64,000 nucleotides of DNA from Luteibacter jiangsuensis (GCF_030812295.1 NZ_JAUSSK010000001.1:1-64000), one strand, 5' to 3'. Counted from the stretch's first letter, positions 52,373-62,683 are shown. A program made the numbers and translations. The notes: generated by a model not told the origin, from the sequence alone.

Positions 52373-53079
52373 GCGCTCTCCACCGGCACGGCGAACATGT
52401 AGCCGGCGTTGCGGATGGTGCGGATGAGTTCCGGTGCCGTCGCGTCGTAGCCGAGCTTGCGGCGCAGGCGGCTCACCTGCACGTCGGTGCTGCGATCGAA
52501 AGCCTCGTGGCGATTGCCGCGTGCGAGATCGATCAGTTGCTCGCGCGTCAGCACGCGCTGCGGATGTTCGACGAAGGCCAGGAGGAGATCGAATTCACCG
52601 CCGGAGAGTGGCACGAGCGTGCCGTCGCCGGCGCGAAGCTCGCGACGCGCGACGTCGAGTTGCCAGCCGGCGAAGCGCACGGCCACGCGTGTGCCGGTCG
52701 TGGGACCCGGTAGCGCGGCGTCCGCACGGCGCAGGATGGCCCGCACGCGTGCCAGCAATTCGCGTGGGTCGAACGGTTTCGCCAGGTAATCGTCGGCGCC
52801 CACTTCGAGGCCGACGATGCGTTCGGACGTGGCGCTGGTGGCGGTCACCATGATGATCGGCAGCGACGACTTCGCGCGCACGCGGCGGCAAAGCGACAAG
52901 CCGTCTTCGCCGGGAAGCATGAGGTCCAGGGTCATCAGGTCGTAGCTGCCACGGGCCAGCCGTTCGTCCATCGCCACGCCGGACGAGGCCACGTCCACCT
53001 CGAAGCCATTACGTTCGAGGAAGCGCCGGAGAAGGGCACCGATTTCCTCGTCGTCGTCTACTACCAGGATGCGTCTCAA
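52369..53079 (-). CDS. OmpR-family response regulator
   Basis: A 236-residue transcription regulator: receiver (~1-120) with VVDDDEE, phospho-Asp in DLMLPGEDG and Lys in AKPFDP, then a winged-helix DNA-binding domain (GGEFDLLLAFVEHP, DVQVSRLRRKLG, IRTIRNAGYMF). No ATG fits the N terminus; the best start is TTG at 53077-53079 (MRRILVVDDDEEIG). It forms an operon with the kinase and diverges from the MipA operon 163 bases away. Confidence 0.9.
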   Translation of the reverse strand: MRRILVVDDDEEIGALLRRFLERNGFEVDVASSGVAMDERLARGSYDLMTLDLMLPGEDGLSLCRRVRAKSSLPIIMVTATSATSERIVGLEVGADDYLAKPFDPRELLARVRAILRRADAALPGPTTGTRVAVRFAGWQLDVARRELRAGDGTLVPLSGGEFDLLLAFVEHPQRVLTREQLIDLARGNRHEAFDRSTDVQVSRLRRKLGYDATAPELIRTIRNAGYMFAVPVESA

Positions 53080-53242
53080 GCCCGTCGGTCTCTTTGCGAA
53101 AACTCCGTCGTTATAGCCGCTGGCGTGCGCCAAGTCATTTATTTCACGGCGGAAACAATATGTCGCCGCTGCAGGAAAACAGACAAATCGAAGCAAACGA
53201 CGATGGGCACGCTTGCCACACCTCTTCCCACCAGGTACCACG

Positions 53243-53482
53243 ATGCGCCTGCCCGTCCTCGTTCGTTCCCGGCTGCGCGGCCGTCCACGCGATCCCTCCG
53301 TCGAGGCGATCGCGATCGCCTCGCGTCTCGAGCCCGATCCCACGCTCCGCGACGATTGGTTCCACCACGATCCCATCCACGAACTTCGCGGCATGACCGC
53401 GGAACGGGCTATCGCCTCGGGCAAGGCAGGCGATCTCGTGCGCCTGCTACGTTCCATCGAAGCGGGGAGGCGTGGACGATGA
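53243..53482 (+). CDS. Small protein resembling the DUF2384 (MbcA/ParS/Xre antitoxin C-terminal) domain
   Basis: A 79-residue basic protein with no signal peptide. The C-terminal half (WFHHDPIHELRGMTAERAI, then KAGDLVRLLRSIEAGRRG) is like the toxin-binding domain of MbcA/ParS antitoxins, but no RES-type toxin is adjacent and the helical DNA-binding part is missing. The gene overlaps mipA by 4 bases (ATGA). It may be a domain reused for another purpose; function unknown. Confidence 0.45.
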   Translation: MRLPVLVRSRLRGRPRDPSVEAIAIASRLEPDPTLRDDWFHHDPIHELRGMTAERAIASGKAGDLVRLLRSIEAGRRGR

Positions 53483-54228
53483 CGCGTCGCTTCTTCTCCG
53501 TGGCGATGGGCGGTTTGCTTGCCGTGCCGTCGGTCACGCTCGCGGCCGAGGATGCCAGTTCCTCCTGGGCGCTCGGTGCGGGCTTCGGCGTGGTACGCCG
53601 GCCTTACAAGGGCATGGACAACGACACCCTGGCGTTCCCTTTCGTGCGCTACGAGAGCCAACGACTCAACATTCTCGGCACCGGCGCCGACTTCAAGTTC
53701 GCTCCGGTCGGTGCGTTTTCGTTCCGCCTGCGTGCCCGCTACGATTTCGGCGATGGCTACGACGCTGGCGATTCCTCGTTCCTGCGCGGGATGGCCGACC
53801 GGAAGGGTGGGTTCCGGGCAGGTGCCGCCGTGGTCTGGCGGCCCGGTCAGGTGGAGATGTCGCTCGACTGGCTGGCGGGCATCGGCAGCGCCAAGGGAAA
53901 AAAGGCCAACCTGAGCTTCGCGGTGCCGTTCCATGCGGGTCCGTTGCGGATCACGCCATACGTCGCCGCCGGATGGGTCGACCGGACCTATGCCACCTGG
54001 TATTTCGGCGTCCGCCCGTCCGAGGCGCGGCCAGGCCGTCCCGCCTACGAGGCGGACGCGACGGTGAACTTCATGGCAGGCGTTCGCGCCGAGTATCCGT
54101 TCGCCCGGCGCCATGCCTTGTTCCTGGATGTGAGCGGCACGCGCTACGGAAGCGAGATCCGCGACAGTCCTATCGTCGATCGCTCGAATTCGACGATGGT
54201 CCGCGTCGGCTACGCCTACCGGTTCTGA
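53479..54228 (+). CDS. MipA/OmpV-family outer-membrane protein
   Basis: A 249-residue beta-barrel-type protein with a signal peptide (VAMGGLLAVPSVTLAAE). Alternating strands such as WALGAGFGVVRRPYKGMD and FSFRLRARYDFGDGYDAGDSSF, and the C-terminal aromatic strand VRVGYAYRF, fit MipA/OmpV. MipA of E. coli scaffolds murein-synthesising enzymes; other members are porin-like or induced by stress. The gene is coupled to the small upstream gene and faces a two-component system, which may control it. Confidence 0.85.
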   Translation: MTRRFFSVAMGGLLAVPSVTLAAEDASSSWALGAGFGVVRRPYKGMDNDTLAFPFVRYESQRLNILGTGADFKFAPVGAFSFRLRARYDFGDGYDAGDSSFLRGMADRKGGFRAGAAVVWRPGQVEMSLDWLAGIGSAKGKKANLSFAVPFHAGPLRITPYVAAGWVDRTYATWYFGVRPSEARPGRPAYEADATVNFMAGVRAEYPFARRHALFLDVSGTRYGSEIRDSPIVDRSNSTMVRVGYAYRF

Positions 54229-54234
54229 TGCACG

Positions 54235-54426
54235 TCACGAGGTGACCGATGCCTGCAAGGCCGCAGCCAGGCCGGCGTCGCCGCTCAGTACGTCCTTCCA
54301 GGCAAGCGAGATGCCGTTTCGCTTGCCCTTGGCCACCAGTTTCAGGCCGTCGGGGTCGATGGTGAGGGTATAGGCCTGGCCGTCGACCTCGAGTTCGCGT
54401 TTCAGTGGTTTATCCAGTGGTGTCAT
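54235..54426 (-). CDS. Small hypothetical protein
   Basis: A 63-residue soluble protein starting at ATG 54426 with AAGGAG 8 bases upstream. LEVDGQAYTLTIDPDGLKLVAKGKRNGI reads as two beta strands, so it may be a small beta-sandwich. I recognise no family. It converges with mipA 6 bases apart and diverges from the toxin-antitoxin operon. Confidence 0.6.
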   Translation of the reverse strand: MTPLDKPLKRELEVDGQAYTLTIDPDGLKLVAKGKRNGISLAWKDVLSGDAGLAAALQASVTS

Positions 54427-54510
54427 GGGGCGTGCTCCTTGATGAGGGGCCCAGCATGTAGTCAGCCTTGTCTGGGGCTGGTGTAGGCGTCCCAAAAAGG
54501 GAAATTAGGG

Positions 54511-54535
54511 TATATTGGACCCAGAGCCCCTCTGG
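54511..54535 (+). promoter_or_regulatory. Promoter -10 and candidate operator of the Phd-zeta operon
   Basis: TATATT (54511-54516) looks like a -10 box. Just after it CCAGAG-CCC-CTCTGG (54521-54535) is a perfect 6-base inverted repeat between the -10 and the start codon, well placed for antitoxin autorepression. No clear -35 box is seen. Confidence 0.45.
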
Positions 54536-54544
54536 AGTGACGCC

Positions 54545-54901
54545 ATGGCCCTGACCCTCAAGCTCGACGCCATCGAAGACCTTCCGCATACCGCGGCTTC
54601 CGATGTGAAGAAACTCGGCTGGCGCGGCGTGATGCGGGCGATCGGCCGTACGGGCAAGGTGGTGGTGACGAACCACAGCGAACCCGAGGCGGTGATCCTT
54701 TCCGCGGAGGAATACGGGGCCATCATGCGCGCGCTCAACGACGCCGGGTCGCAGCACGAGTCCGCGCTCGATGCGCTTCGCCACCGTTTCGATGAACGCC
54801 TGGCCTCGCTGCAGGCCGACGATGCCGGCGATCGCTTGCGTTCCCTCATGCGTGGCCCGACGACCCTGGGCGGAAAGGTCAAGGCCGGGGACACGCATTG
54901 A
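54545..54901 (+). CDS. Phd/YefM-like antitoxin
   Basis: A 118-residue protein. The N-terminal part is Phd/YefM-like: TAASDVKKLGWRGVMRAIGRTGKVVVTNHSEPEAVILSAEEYGAI has the strand-helix pattern and the N-P-x-A-V-I-L-like segment of that DNA-binding fold. The C-terminal half is a charged helix that could bind a toxin. The next gene, a zeta-like kinase, starts inside its stop codon (TTGA). Phd proteins normally pair with Doc or RelE toxins. Confidence 0.7.
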   Translation: MALTLKLDAIEDLPHTAASDVKKLGWRGVMRAIGRTGKVVVTNHSEPEAVILSAEEYGAIMRALNDAGSQHESALDALRHRFDERLASLQADDAGDRLRSLMRGPTTLGGKVKAGDTH

Positions 54902-55527
54902 AGGGGCGTCCCGTCCTGTATGTGTTGGCGGGAGTGAACGGTGCTGGCAAGAGTTCCATCGGCGGTTACCGCCTGCGGCAGGCCGGGCTGGACTGGTTCG
55001 ACCCGGACACCTTCGCGCGCGAACTGGTCGCCGATACCGGATGCGCGCAGGTCGAAGCGAACGCCGCCGCATGGAACGAAGGCATGCGCCGACTCGATGA
55101 GGCGGTGGCGTGCGGCACGGTCCACGCGTTCGAAACCACACTGGGCGGCAACACGGTGCCCGCCAAGATCGCGGACGCCACGCGGACGCACGACGTGCTC
55201 ATGTGGTTTTGCGGACTGTCGTCGCCCGAGCGGCATGTCGCTCGTGTCGCGGCGCGCGTTGCCGCCGGCGGGCACGACATTCCGGAAGCGAAGATACGCG
55301 AACGCTACGTCGCGGCGCTGGAGAACCTCATCGCCTTGCTGCCCGCGATCGCCTTGCTGCAGGTATACGACAACAGTGTCGACGTCGCGCGCGGAGAAGC
55401 GATTCCCGATCCGTTGCTTGTCGCCGAGATCGCCCGTGGGCGCTTGGTGAGCCCCAGCGATATCGATGTCTTGCGGCGCACGCCGGATTGGGCAAAGCCC
55501 ATTCTCGAAGCGGCGCTTTCGTCATGA
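54898..55527 (+). CDS. Zeta-toxin-like P-loop kinase
   Basis: A 209-residue P-loop protein with Walker A GVNGAGKSS (residues 12-20, Lys18), then DWFDPDTFARELVADTG and a catalytic-type FETTLGG, as in zeta and PezT-like kinases that phosphorylate UDP-N-acetylglucosamine. It begins with TTG overlapping the antitoxin stop (MKGRPVLYVLAG) and overlaps chrA by 4 bases. Position next to a Phd-like gene supports a toxin role, but a housekeeping small-molecule kinase is not excluded. Confidence 0.72.
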   Translation: MKGRPVLYVLAGVNGAGKSSIGGYRLRQAGLDWFDPDTFARELVADTGCAQVEANAAAWNEGMRRLDEAVACGTVHAFETTLGGNTVPAKIADATRTHDVLMWFCGLSSPERHVARVAARVAAGGHDIPEAKIRERYVAALENLIALLPAIALLQVYDNSVDVARGEAIPDPLLVAEIARGRLVSPSDIDVLRRTPDWAKPILEAALSS

Positions 55528-56711
55528 GTGCAGGGGGCGGCGCATGGGAAGTGGGCACAGCCTTCCTCAAGCTCGGCTTGACCTCGTTCGGCGGCCCGGT
55601 GGCGCACCTGGGCTATTTCCGCCGCGAGTTCGTCGAGCGGCGACGCTGGCTCGACGAGGAACACTTCAGCCAGCTGCTGGCGCTATGCCAGTTCCTGCCG
55701 GGCCCGGCCAGCAGCCAGCTAGGCTTTTCGATCGGCCTGCTTCGCGCGGGATGGGCAGGCGCCATCGCCGCTTTCGTCGCCTTCACCTTGCCCTCGGTGC
55801 TCCTGCTGCTTGCGTTCGCCACATTGAGCGTCTATCTGGCCGGGCCGTGGGGACAGGGCGCGATCCACGGACTGAAGCTGGTTGCCGTGGCGGTCGTCGC
55901 CCACGCGGTGCTTGGCATGGGCCGAACGTTGACCCCGGATCGCACTCGCCTCCTCATGGCCGCGGCGGCCGCGGGCGCGATCGCCTTCGGCACGAGTCCC
56001 GCGATGCAGTTGGGCGTCGTGGCGTGCGGTGCCCTGCTGGGTCCATGGTTGTGCCGCGGCGTGCATGCGCGACAGGGCGAGACGTTCCCGCTGGCCTATG
56101 GCCGGCCCCTGGGTTTCGCCTTGCTCTGCGTGTTCGGGTTGCTGCTCCTGCTCTCCTTGATCGTCGCACCGGGCCTGTCGCCGCTGGGGCAGGTGGCCGG
56201 TGCGTTCTATCGGGCCGGTGCGCTCGTGTTCGGCGGCGGGCATGTCGTGCTGCCGCTGTTGAAGCAGGCCGTCGTCGATCCCGGTTGGATAGGCAACGAC
56301 ACCTTCCTCGCGGGCTATGGCGCGGCGCAGGCGGTGCCCGGGCCGATGTTCTCGCTGTCCGCGTTCCTTGGTTATCGCTTGCAGGGAGAGCAGGGCGGAT
56401 TCGCCGGCGCGCTGGTCGGCTTGCTGTCGATCTTCCTGCCGGGCCTGTTGCTGGTCGGCGGCGCCTTGCCGTTCTGGCGCGCGCTGGCCATGCGCAACGA
56501 CGCGGCGCGCATGCTCGCCGGCGTGAACGCGGTGGTGGTCGGCATGCTGGCGTACGCGTTTTACGATCCGGTGTGGATCAGCGCGGTGCGCGATGTGCCG
56601 GACTTCGCCATCGCCGCCGCGGCATTCGGCTTGCTCATCGCGCGCTGGTCCGCGTTGCCGGTGGTCGCGCTATGCGTCGCGGTGTCCGTGTTGCGCGTGG
56701 CGTTGGCTTGA
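55524..56711 (+). CDS. chrA: Chromate transporter ChrA
   Basis: A 395-residue inner-membrane protein with two homologous halves (long-chain CHR family), each with the motif FGGPVAHLGYF or FGGGHVVLPLL followed by a PGP-containing segment (LCQFLPGPASSQLGF; QAVPGPMFSLSAFLGY). By family knowledge it exports chromate using the proton gradient. It starts inside the zeta-like stop (ATGA), so it appears translationally coupled to a toxin-antitoxin pair. No chrB regulator is adjacent. Confidence 0.93.
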   Translation: MSAGGGAWEVGTAFLKLGLTSFGGPVAHLGYFRREFVERRRWLDEEHFSQLLALCQFLPGPASSQLGFSIGLLRAGWAGAIAAFVAFTLPSVLLLLAFATLSVYLAGPWGQGAIHGLKLVAVAVVAHAVLGMGRTLTPDRTRLLMAAAAAGAIAFGTSPAMQLGVVACGALLGPWLCRGVHARQGETFPLAYGRPLGFALLCVFGLLLLLSLIVAPGLSPLGQVAGAFYRAGALVFGGGHVVLPLLKQAVVDPGWIGNDTFLAGYGAAQAVPGPMFSLSAFLGYRLQGEQGGFAGALVGLLSIFLPGLLLVGGALPFWRALAMRNDAARMLAGVNAVVVGMLAYAFYDPVWISAVRDVPDFAIAAAAFGLLIARWSALPVVALCVAVSVLRVALA

Positions 56712-56717
56712 AGGCCC

Positions 56718-57179
56718 TCAAAGCAACTTGCGGTACACGATGAAGCCGGACTTCTCCGCCACCTTGTCGTAGAGCTGCATGGCATGCGTGTTCGTCTCGT
56801 GGGTCTGCCAGTAAACGCGCCCCGCGCCGGCCTTCTTCGCCTCCGCGTACACACGCTCGATCAAGGCACGTCCGATGCCGGTGCCGCGCGAGGATGGCGT
56901 CGTGAACAGATCCTGCATGTAGCAGTTGTCGCTGGTGCTGGTGGTCGTGCGATGGAACAGGAAGTGCGCCAGGCCGAGCAACAGGCCCGAGCGCTCGGCG
57001 ACCAGGGCGTGCATGGGTTCGGTGGCGTCGAGGAAACGCGCCCAGGTCGCCAGCGTGATGGGCTCCGCCAGCGCGGTCGCTCCTTCCCGGCCGTAGAACG
57101 CGTTGTAACCGTCCCACAGGGGCTTCCAGGCGGCGAAGTCCCGGTTCGTCACGTATCTGATCGCGAAGGGCTCGGTCAT
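56718..57179 (-). CDS. GNAT-family N-acetyltransferase
   Basis: A 153-residue acetyl-CoA-dependent transferase. Motif A is SSRGTGIGRALIERVYAEAKKAG with the R/QxxGxG/A acetyl-CoA loop, and HETNTHAMQLYDKVAEKSGFIVYRK is the end of the fold. The substrate is unknown. I use ATG 57179 (MTEPFAIRY); GTG at 57185 is a close alternative. It converges with chrA and diverges from the NodT operon. Confidence 0.9.
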   Translation of the reverse strand: MTEPFAIRYVTNRDFAAWKPLWDGYNAFYGREGATALAEPITLATWARFLDATEPMHALVAERSGLLLGLAHFLFHRTTTSTSDNCYMQDLFTTPSSRGTGIGRALIERVYAEAKKAGAGRVYWQTHETNTHAMQLYDKVAEKSGFIVYRKLL

Positions 57180-57265
57180 GTTCACTCAACCCAGGAAGTT
57201 CGGGCTTCGATGATGGCGCAATCGCGGCACGCGCGCCACGCAACGGAAGCTCCCGGCGTTTCGTC

Positions 57266-57279
57266 TTGATCTCGATCAA
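57266..57279. promoter_or_regulatory. Perfect FNR/Anr-type box
   Basis: TTGAT-CTCG-ATCAA matches the FNR/Anr consensus TTGAT-N4-ATCAA exactly. On the plus strand a -10-like CATGCT (57301-57306) sits where a class II activated promoter would need it, about 41 bases from box centre to transcript start. It lies about 100 bases before the NodT gene and about 90 before the divergent GNAT gene. Confidence 0.7.
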
Positions 57280-57375
57280 GCCGTCAGGGAGCCGCCCGGT
57301 CATGCTGTGAACCGACTTCGGATTCTAAGGTGCATGCGCCCATGACGGTTCACTGGCGACCCGGCATCTATCGGC

Positions 57376-58851
57376 ATGGCTGACTATGGCGCGTCATCGG
57401 CATGCACCCGGCGGGGTGCGGTTTCCGTGCTCTGCGTCCTGGTGAGTGGATGCGTATCCCTCGCGCCAGCGCCCGTGACGCCACCCTTGCCCGTCGCCGC
57501 CGACTGGCCGGCCGATGCACCGCACGATCCGGACGCGAACGTGCATGCGCCGGAACTGCCCTGGGAAAGGTATTTTGTCGAACCGTCATTGCAACAGCTG
57601 ATCCAGTCCGCCCTGCGGAACAATCGCGACCTGCGCATCGCCGTCCTGCGGGTCGAAGAGGCACGAGCGGCCTATCGGATCAGCCGTGCGGACGCGTGGC
57701 CGACGCTGGCGGTGGGCATGCAGGCCTCGCGCGCCCGCGTTCCGGGCGACCTGAACCTCACCGGTCACTCGCTGGTCTCCGGTGACGACGAGGCCTATGT
57801 CGGCATCAGCAGCTGGGAGCTCGACCTGTGGGGACGTGTGCGCGACCTGAAGTCGGGCGCTTTGGAGACGTATCTGGCAACCGATGCGGCCCGGGCCGCG
57901 GTGCGCGTAAGCCTCATCGCGCAAGTCGCCGACGGCTACCTCGGACTGCGCGAGCTGGACGAGCGCGTGGCACTTGCCCGACGAACGGAGGAAAGCCGCG
58001 CGGAGGCATTTCGCATCTTCACGCGGCGCCACGATGTCGGTGCCATCTCGAAGCTGGAGTTGACCGAAGTCCAGACCCTGCTCACCCAGGCTCAGGCCTT
58101 GCGAACCCAACTCGAGCAAGCACGCGCCATCCAGGCACATGCATTGGGGCGCCTGGTGGGCGACGGTACCGACGCCTTGACGGCATCCGGGCACTTCGAT
58201 GACGCCGCGATCTTCGGTGAACTCCAGGTGGGACTGCCGTCGCGGCTGCTGGTCGACCGCCCCGATATCATGGCCTCCGAGCACCAGTTGCGTGCCGCGG
58301 ACTTCAGTATCGGCGCGGCGCGGGCCGCGTTCTTCCCTCGCATCGCGTTGACCGCCACCTGGGGAACGGCCAGTGCCGAGCTGGACGGCCTGTTCGACGC
58401 CGGCAGTCGCGCGTGGACCTTCGTGCCGACGTTTTCCTTGCCGATCTTCGACGGTGGCCGTCGTCGTGCGAACCTGGACGTGACCCGGGTGCGCCGGGAG
58501 ATCGCAGTCGCGGATTACGAGAGAACGGTTCAGAACGCCTTTCGCGAGGTCGCCGACGCATTGGCGGCCCGGCAATGGCTGGACCGGCAGGTTCGCTTCC
58601 AGCGCATGACGGTCGACACCCAGATCGAGCGAGCGCGACTGGCGCAGCTTCGCTACGACAGCGGGGCCGCCCCCTATCTCGAGGTGCTCGACGCACAACG
58701 TGCGCTGCTGGCGGCGGAACAGGAATGGGTGCAGGCACGCCGCGCCTTGTTGTCCAGCCGTGTCGCGCTCTATGCGGCGCTGGGTGGCGGTGCCGGTGTC
58801 GATGTCGCGCCGTCGTATTCCTCCACGCCAGCGACGGCGCAGAGCCGATGA
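57376..58851 (+). CDS. NodT-family outer-membrane efflux lipoprotein
   Basis: A 491-residue TolC-like protein anchored as a lipoprotein: signal with lipobox LVSGC (Cys at about residue 26). Two OEP repeats follow ([22 protein letters not shown], then [32 protein letters not shown] and [15 protein letters not shown]). It would form the outer-membrane channel for the exporter encoded by the next three genes. HlyD starts inside its stop codon (ATGA). Confidence 0.93.
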   Translation: MADYGASSACTRRGAVSVLCVLVSGCVSLAPAPVTPPLPVAADWPADAPHDPDANVHAPELPWERYFVEPSLQQLIQSALRNNRDLRIAVLRVEEARAAYRISRADAWPTLAVGMQASRARVPGDLNLTGHSLVSGDDEAYVGISSWELDLWGRVRDLKSGALETYLATDAARAAVRVSLIAQVADGYLGLRELDERVALARRTEESRAEAFRIFTRRHDVGAISKLELTEVQTLLTQAQALRTQLEQARAIQAHALGRLVGDGTDALTASGHFDDAAIFGELQVGLPSRLLVDRPDIMASEHQLRAADFSIGAARAAFFPRIALTATWGTASAELDGLFDAGSRAWTFVPTFSLPIFDGGRRRANLDVTRVRREIAVADYERTVQNAFREVADALAARQWLDRQVRFQRMTVDTQIERARLAQLRYDSGAAPYLEVLDAQRALLAAEQEWVQARRALLSSRVALYAALGGGAGVDVAPSYSSTPATAQSR

Positions 58852-59930
58852 TCGCCTTCGACTCCCGAAAGAAGAAGTTGCTGGCCATCGCCGGGGCGGT
58901 CGTGGCGTTGTCGGTGGCGGGGCTCTATGGATGGTTTTCGTTCCACAGCGAAGGCCCGGGCGACGGCTTCGTCAGCGGCAACGGACGCATCGAGGCGACC
59001 GAGATCGACGTGGCGACGAAGTTGGCGGGGCGGGTCGATGCCATCCTGGTCGTGGAGGGGGACTTCGTGAAGGCTGGCCAGCCGCTCGGACGCATGCAGG
59101 TGCAGGTGTTGCAGGCGCAGTACGACGAAGCACGTGCCCAGGAGCAGCAAACCGAGCAGGTGGTGAATGCCGCCGAAGCCCAGGTAGCCGTGCGTGAGAG
59201 CGACGTGGCCGCGGCCGAGGCATTGGTGCGTCAGCGCGAGGCCGAGCTGGATGCGGCGCGTCGTCGGCTCGCGCGCTCCGAGACCCTGTCCAAGGAGGGG
59301 GCGTCTTCCGTGCAGGAACTGGACGACGACCGCGCGCACGCGCGCAGCGCGGAAGCGGCGGTGGCGGCCACGCGGGCACAGGTGGCCGCCGCGAAGGCGG
59401 CGGTGGCCGCGGCTCGCGCGCAGCTTACCGGCGCGCGTTCGTCGGTCATCGCGGCGCAGGCGACGACGGCGAGGGTCGCCGCCGATATCGCCGATAGCGA
59501 GCTGAAAGCTCCCCGTGACGGCAGGGTGCAGTTCCTCGTCGCACAACCGGGTGAGGTGCTGGGCGCGGGCGGTCGCGTGCTGAACATGATCGACTTGTCG
59601 GATGTCTACATGACCTTCTTTCTACCCGAGGCGGTCGCTGGCCGCGTGGCGTTGGGCAGCGAGGCGCACATCGTGCTCGATGCCGCTCCCCAGTATGTCC
59701 TGCCAGCGACGGTGTCGTTCGTGTCGAGTACGGCGCAGTTCACGCCCAAGAGCGTGGAAACGGCCAGCGAGAGGCAGAAGCTGATGTTCCGGGTCAGGGC
59801 GCACATTCCACCGTCGTTGCTTCGCCAGCATCTCAGTCAGGTGAAGACAGGCCTTCCAGGGGTGGCCTGGATTCGCACCGACGCCAGCAAGCCATGGCCG
59901 CCCGGGTTGATTCTCCGGGTGCCGGAGTAG
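58848..59930 (+). CDS. HlyD-family periplasmic adaptor (YhiI-like)
   Basis: A 360-residue membrane-fusion protein with one N-terminal helix ([22 protein letters not shown]), a split biotinyl-lipoyl domain ([33 protein letters not shown]) and a long Ala-rich coiled-coil hairpin (~95-215). The sequence and neighbours match YhiI of E. coli, which partners RbbA and YhhJ. It would link the ABC transporter to the NodT channel. Confidence 0.9.
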   Translation: MIAFDSRKKKLLAIAGAVVALSVAGLYGWFSFHSEGPGDGFVSGNGRIEATEIDVATKLAGRVDAILVVEGDFVKAGQPLGRMQVQVLQAQYDEARAQEQQTEQVVNAAEAQVAVRESDVAAAEALVRQREAELDAARRRLARSETLSKEGASSVQELDDDRAHARSAEAAVAATRAQVAAAKAAVAAARAQLTGARSSVIAAQATTARVAADIADSELKAPRDGRVQFLVAQPGEVLGAGGRVLNMIDLSDVYMTFFLPEAVAGRVALGSEAHIVLDAAPQYVLPATVSFVSSTAQFTPKSVETASERQKLMFRVRAHIPPSLLRQHLSQVKTGLPGVAWIRTDASKPWPPGLILRVPE

Positions 59931-59933
59931 CGA

Positions 59934-62681
59934 ATGGAGCAGGCGGCTCCCGCGCCGATGGTGGCCCGATTGCGGGCGGTCGGCCTGCGTTACGGGAAAA
60001 CGGTCGCGCTCGACGGCATCGACCTCGACGTTCCCGCAGGCTGCATGGTCGGCGTGATCGGCCCCGACGGGGTCGGCAAGTCGAGCCTCCTGGCGCTGCT
60101 TGCCGGTGCGCGCGCGATCCAGGCCGGCGAGATCGAGGTCTTGGGGGGAAACATGGCCAGCAAGCGCCACCGTGACGATGTCTGCGCGCGGATCGCCTTC
60201 ATGCCCCAGGGTCTGGGCCGGAACCTGTATCCCACCTTGTCGGTGGAGGAGAACCTTCAGTTCTTCGGGCGCCTGTTCGGTCACGGAGCCGCCGAACGTC
60301 GGCGTCGGATCGATGCGCTCACCGACAGTACGGGATTGCGGGCCTTCCTCGACCGGCCGGCCGGAAAACTGTCGGGAGGCATGCGCCAGAAGCTCGCCTT
60401 GTGCTGCGCCTTGATCCACGATCCGGACTTGCTGATCCTCGACGAACCCACGACGGGCGTCGATCCGCTTGCGCGCGTGCAGTTCTGGAACCTGATCGCT
60501 CGCTTGAGGCAATCGTCGCCGGGCATGAGCGTGATCGTGGCCACGGCGTACATGGACGAGGCGCAACGCCTCGACCAGTTGGTGGCCATGGACGGAGGGA
60601 GGGTATTGGCGAGCGGCACGCCGCAGGCTCTGCTCTCCCGCACCGGCGCGGCTTCCCTGGAGGATGCGTTCATCGAACTTCTCCCCGCGGCACGCAAGCG
60701 TGGATGGGCGCCCGTGACGATCCCTCCGCTACCGGCCAGCGCGACGGAGGAGATCGCGATCGAGGCCACCGACTTGACGAAACGCTTCGGCGACTTCGTC
60801 GCGGTGGACCACGTCAGCCTGCGCATCCGCCGTGGCGAGATTTTCGGTTTCGTGGGCTCCAACGGATGTGGGAAGACCACGACCATGAAGATGCTCACGG
60901 GCCTGCTGCCGGCGAGCGAGGGACGGGCCAGGCTGTTCGGCCGTGAAGTGGACGCCCGCGACTACGCCACGCGCGGACGGGTCGGCTACATGTCGCAATC
61001 GTTCTCACTCTACGGCGAACTGACGGTGCGACAGAACCTCATGTTGCACGCGCGCTTGTTCCGCGTGCCCGTGGCGGAACGGGGTGCGCGCGTGGAAGAG
61101 ATGGAGCAGCGCTTCGACCTGTCCGGGGTACGCGACAGCTTGCCCGATCGTTTGCCGCTGGGTATGCGCCAACGGCTGTCGCTTGCGGTGGCGATGGTGC
61201 ACCGGCCCGAGCTGCTGATCCTGGACGAACCGACTTCAGGCGTGGATCCCGTGGCACGCGATGGCTTCTGGCGACTCCTGGCCGAGTTGTCACGACGGGA
61301 TGGAGTCACGATCTTCATCTCGACCCATTTCATGAACGAAGCCGAGCGCTGCGACCGGATATCGATGATGCATGCCGGCAAGGTGCTGGACAGCGACGCG
61401 CCGGCATCGTTGGTGAAGAAGCGTGGCGTGGCTACCCTGGAAGATGCCTTCATCAGTTACCTGACCGAAGCGGGCGCCGGTGGTGAGCCGGTCGCGCTAC
61501 CCGAGGTCTCGAAGGTGGCTTCCGCCGACGTCGGTGGGAAACCGGTGGACAGGCATCGGCGTTTCAGCGTGCAGCGCCTGTTGACCTATGGCTGGCGCGA
61601 AGCGCTGGAATTGCGCCGCGATCCCGTGCGGGCCACGCTGGCTCTGGCTGGTTGCGTGATCCTCATGTTCGTCGTCGGTTATGGCATAAGCCTGGATGTC
61701 GAGAATCTCCGTTACGCGGTGCTGGATCGCGACCAGAGCGCGTTGAGCCAGAACTATGCGCTGAACCTGGCTGGGTCACGCTACTTCCTGGAGCGACCGC
61801 CACTTTCCAGTTACGAGGAGCTTGATCGGCGCATGCGCGACGGCGAGCTGGCACTGGCCATCGAATTGCCGTCGGGCTTCGAACGGGAGGTCCTTCGTGG
61901 CGGTCCCGCGCAGGTAGGTGCATGGATCGACGGCGCGATGCCGATGCGCGCCGAAACCGTGCAGGGCTACGTGCAGGGCATGCATCAGCAATGGTTGGAC
62001 ACGCAGGCTCGCATGCGGCTCGGCACGGCGACGGCGGCGGCCGATGTGCAGACACGCTACCGTTATAACCCCGATGTACGCAGCCTTCCGGCGATGGTGC
62101 CGGCGGTGATCCCCCTCTTGCTCCTGCTGCTTCCGGCGATGCTGACCGCGCTCGCCGTGGTGCGGGAAAAGGAAACCGGTTCCATCGTCAACCTGCATGT
62201 CACCCCGGTGACCCGCACCGAGTTCCTGTTGGGCAAGCAACTGCCTTACGTGGCGCTGGCGATGGTCAACTTCGGGACGATGAGCCTGTTGGCGGTCACC
62301 CTCTTCGGTGTTCCTGTCAGCGGCAGTTACGCTTTCCTGCTGCTTTCCGCGTTGGTCTTCAGCATCTGCGCCACCGGCCTGGGCCTGGTGGCCTCCGCCG
62401 CCACCCGAAGCCAGATCGCCGCCATGTTCATCACCCTCGTGGGTACCCTCATTCCCGCCATCCAGTTCGGCGGCCTGATCGATCCGGTCAGTTCGTTGAG
62501 CGGCATGGGGCGTCTTATCGGCACGATCTATCCCGTCAGCTACATGTTCACCATCAGCCGTGGCGTGTTCAACAAGGGCCTGGGCATCGTCGACCTGTAT
62601 GGCTCGCTGTGGCCGTTGCTGGTGTCGGCACCGGTGATCGTCGGCGCGGCCGTCGCCCTGCTTCGAAAACAGGACCGGTAG
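59934..62681 (+). CDS. rbbA: RbbA-like ABC transporter: two ATPase domains fused to an ABC-2 permease
   Basis: A 915-residue protein (E. coli RbbA 911). Two nucleotide-binding domains lie in the first ~530 residues: Walker [17 protein letters not shown] with [15 protein letters not shown], then [16 protein letters not shown] with a variant signature [15 protein letters not shown]; both have LLILDEPT Walker B motifs. The C-terminal ~350 residues are an ABC-2 permease with about six helices. RbbA has been reported as ribosome-bound, but the operon with HlyD and NodT genes argues for export here. It follows the HlyD gene by 3 bases. Confidence 0.93.
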   Translation: MEQAAPAPMVARLRAVGLRYGKTVALDGIDLDVPAGCMVGVIGPDGVGKSSLLALLAGARAIQAGEIEVLGGNMASKRHRDDVCARIAFMPQGLGRNLYPTLSVEENLQFFGRLFGHGAAERRRRIDALTDSTGLRAFLDRPAGKLSGGMRQKLALCCALIHDPDLLILDEPTTGVDPLARVQFWNLIARLRQSSPGMSVIVATAYMDEAQRLDQLVAMDGGRVLASGTPQALLSRTGAASLEDAFIELLPAARKRGWAPVTIPPLPASATEEIAIEATDLTKRFGDFVAVDHVSLRIRRGEIFGFVGSNGCGKTTTMKMLTGLLPASEGRARLFGREVDARDYATRGRVGYMSQSFSLYGELTVRQNLMLHARLFRVPVAERGARVEEMEQRFDLSGVRDSLPDRLPLGMRQRLSLAVAMVHRPELLILDEPTSGVDPVARDGFWRLLAELSRRDGVTIFISTHFMNEAERCDRISMMHAGKVLDSDAPASLVKKRGVATLEDAFISYLTEAGAGGEPVALPEVSKVASADVGGKPVDRHRRFSVQRLLTYGWREALELRRDPVRATLALAGCVILMFVVGYGISLDVENLRYAVLDRDQSALSQNYALNLAGSRYFLERPPLSSYEELDRRMRDGELALAIELPSGFEREVLRGGPAQVGAWIDGAMPMRAETVQGYVQGMHQQWLDTQARMRLGTATAAADVQTRYRYNPDVRSLPAMVPAVIPLLLLLLPAMLTALAVVREKETGSIVNLHVTPVTRTEFLLGKQLPYVALAMVNFGTMSLLAVTLFGVPVSGSYAFLLLSALVFSICATGLGLVASAATRSQIAAMFITLVGTLIPAIQFGGLIDPVSSLSGMGRLIGTIYPVSYMFTISRGVFNKGLGIVDLYGSLWPLLVSAPVIVGAAVALLRKQDR

Positions 62682-62683
62682 GC

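Noticed and set aside
57209-57268. Short ORF beginning ATGATGGCGC before the NodT gene
   Set aside because: Only about 19 codons and no ribosome site; it overlaps the FNR box.
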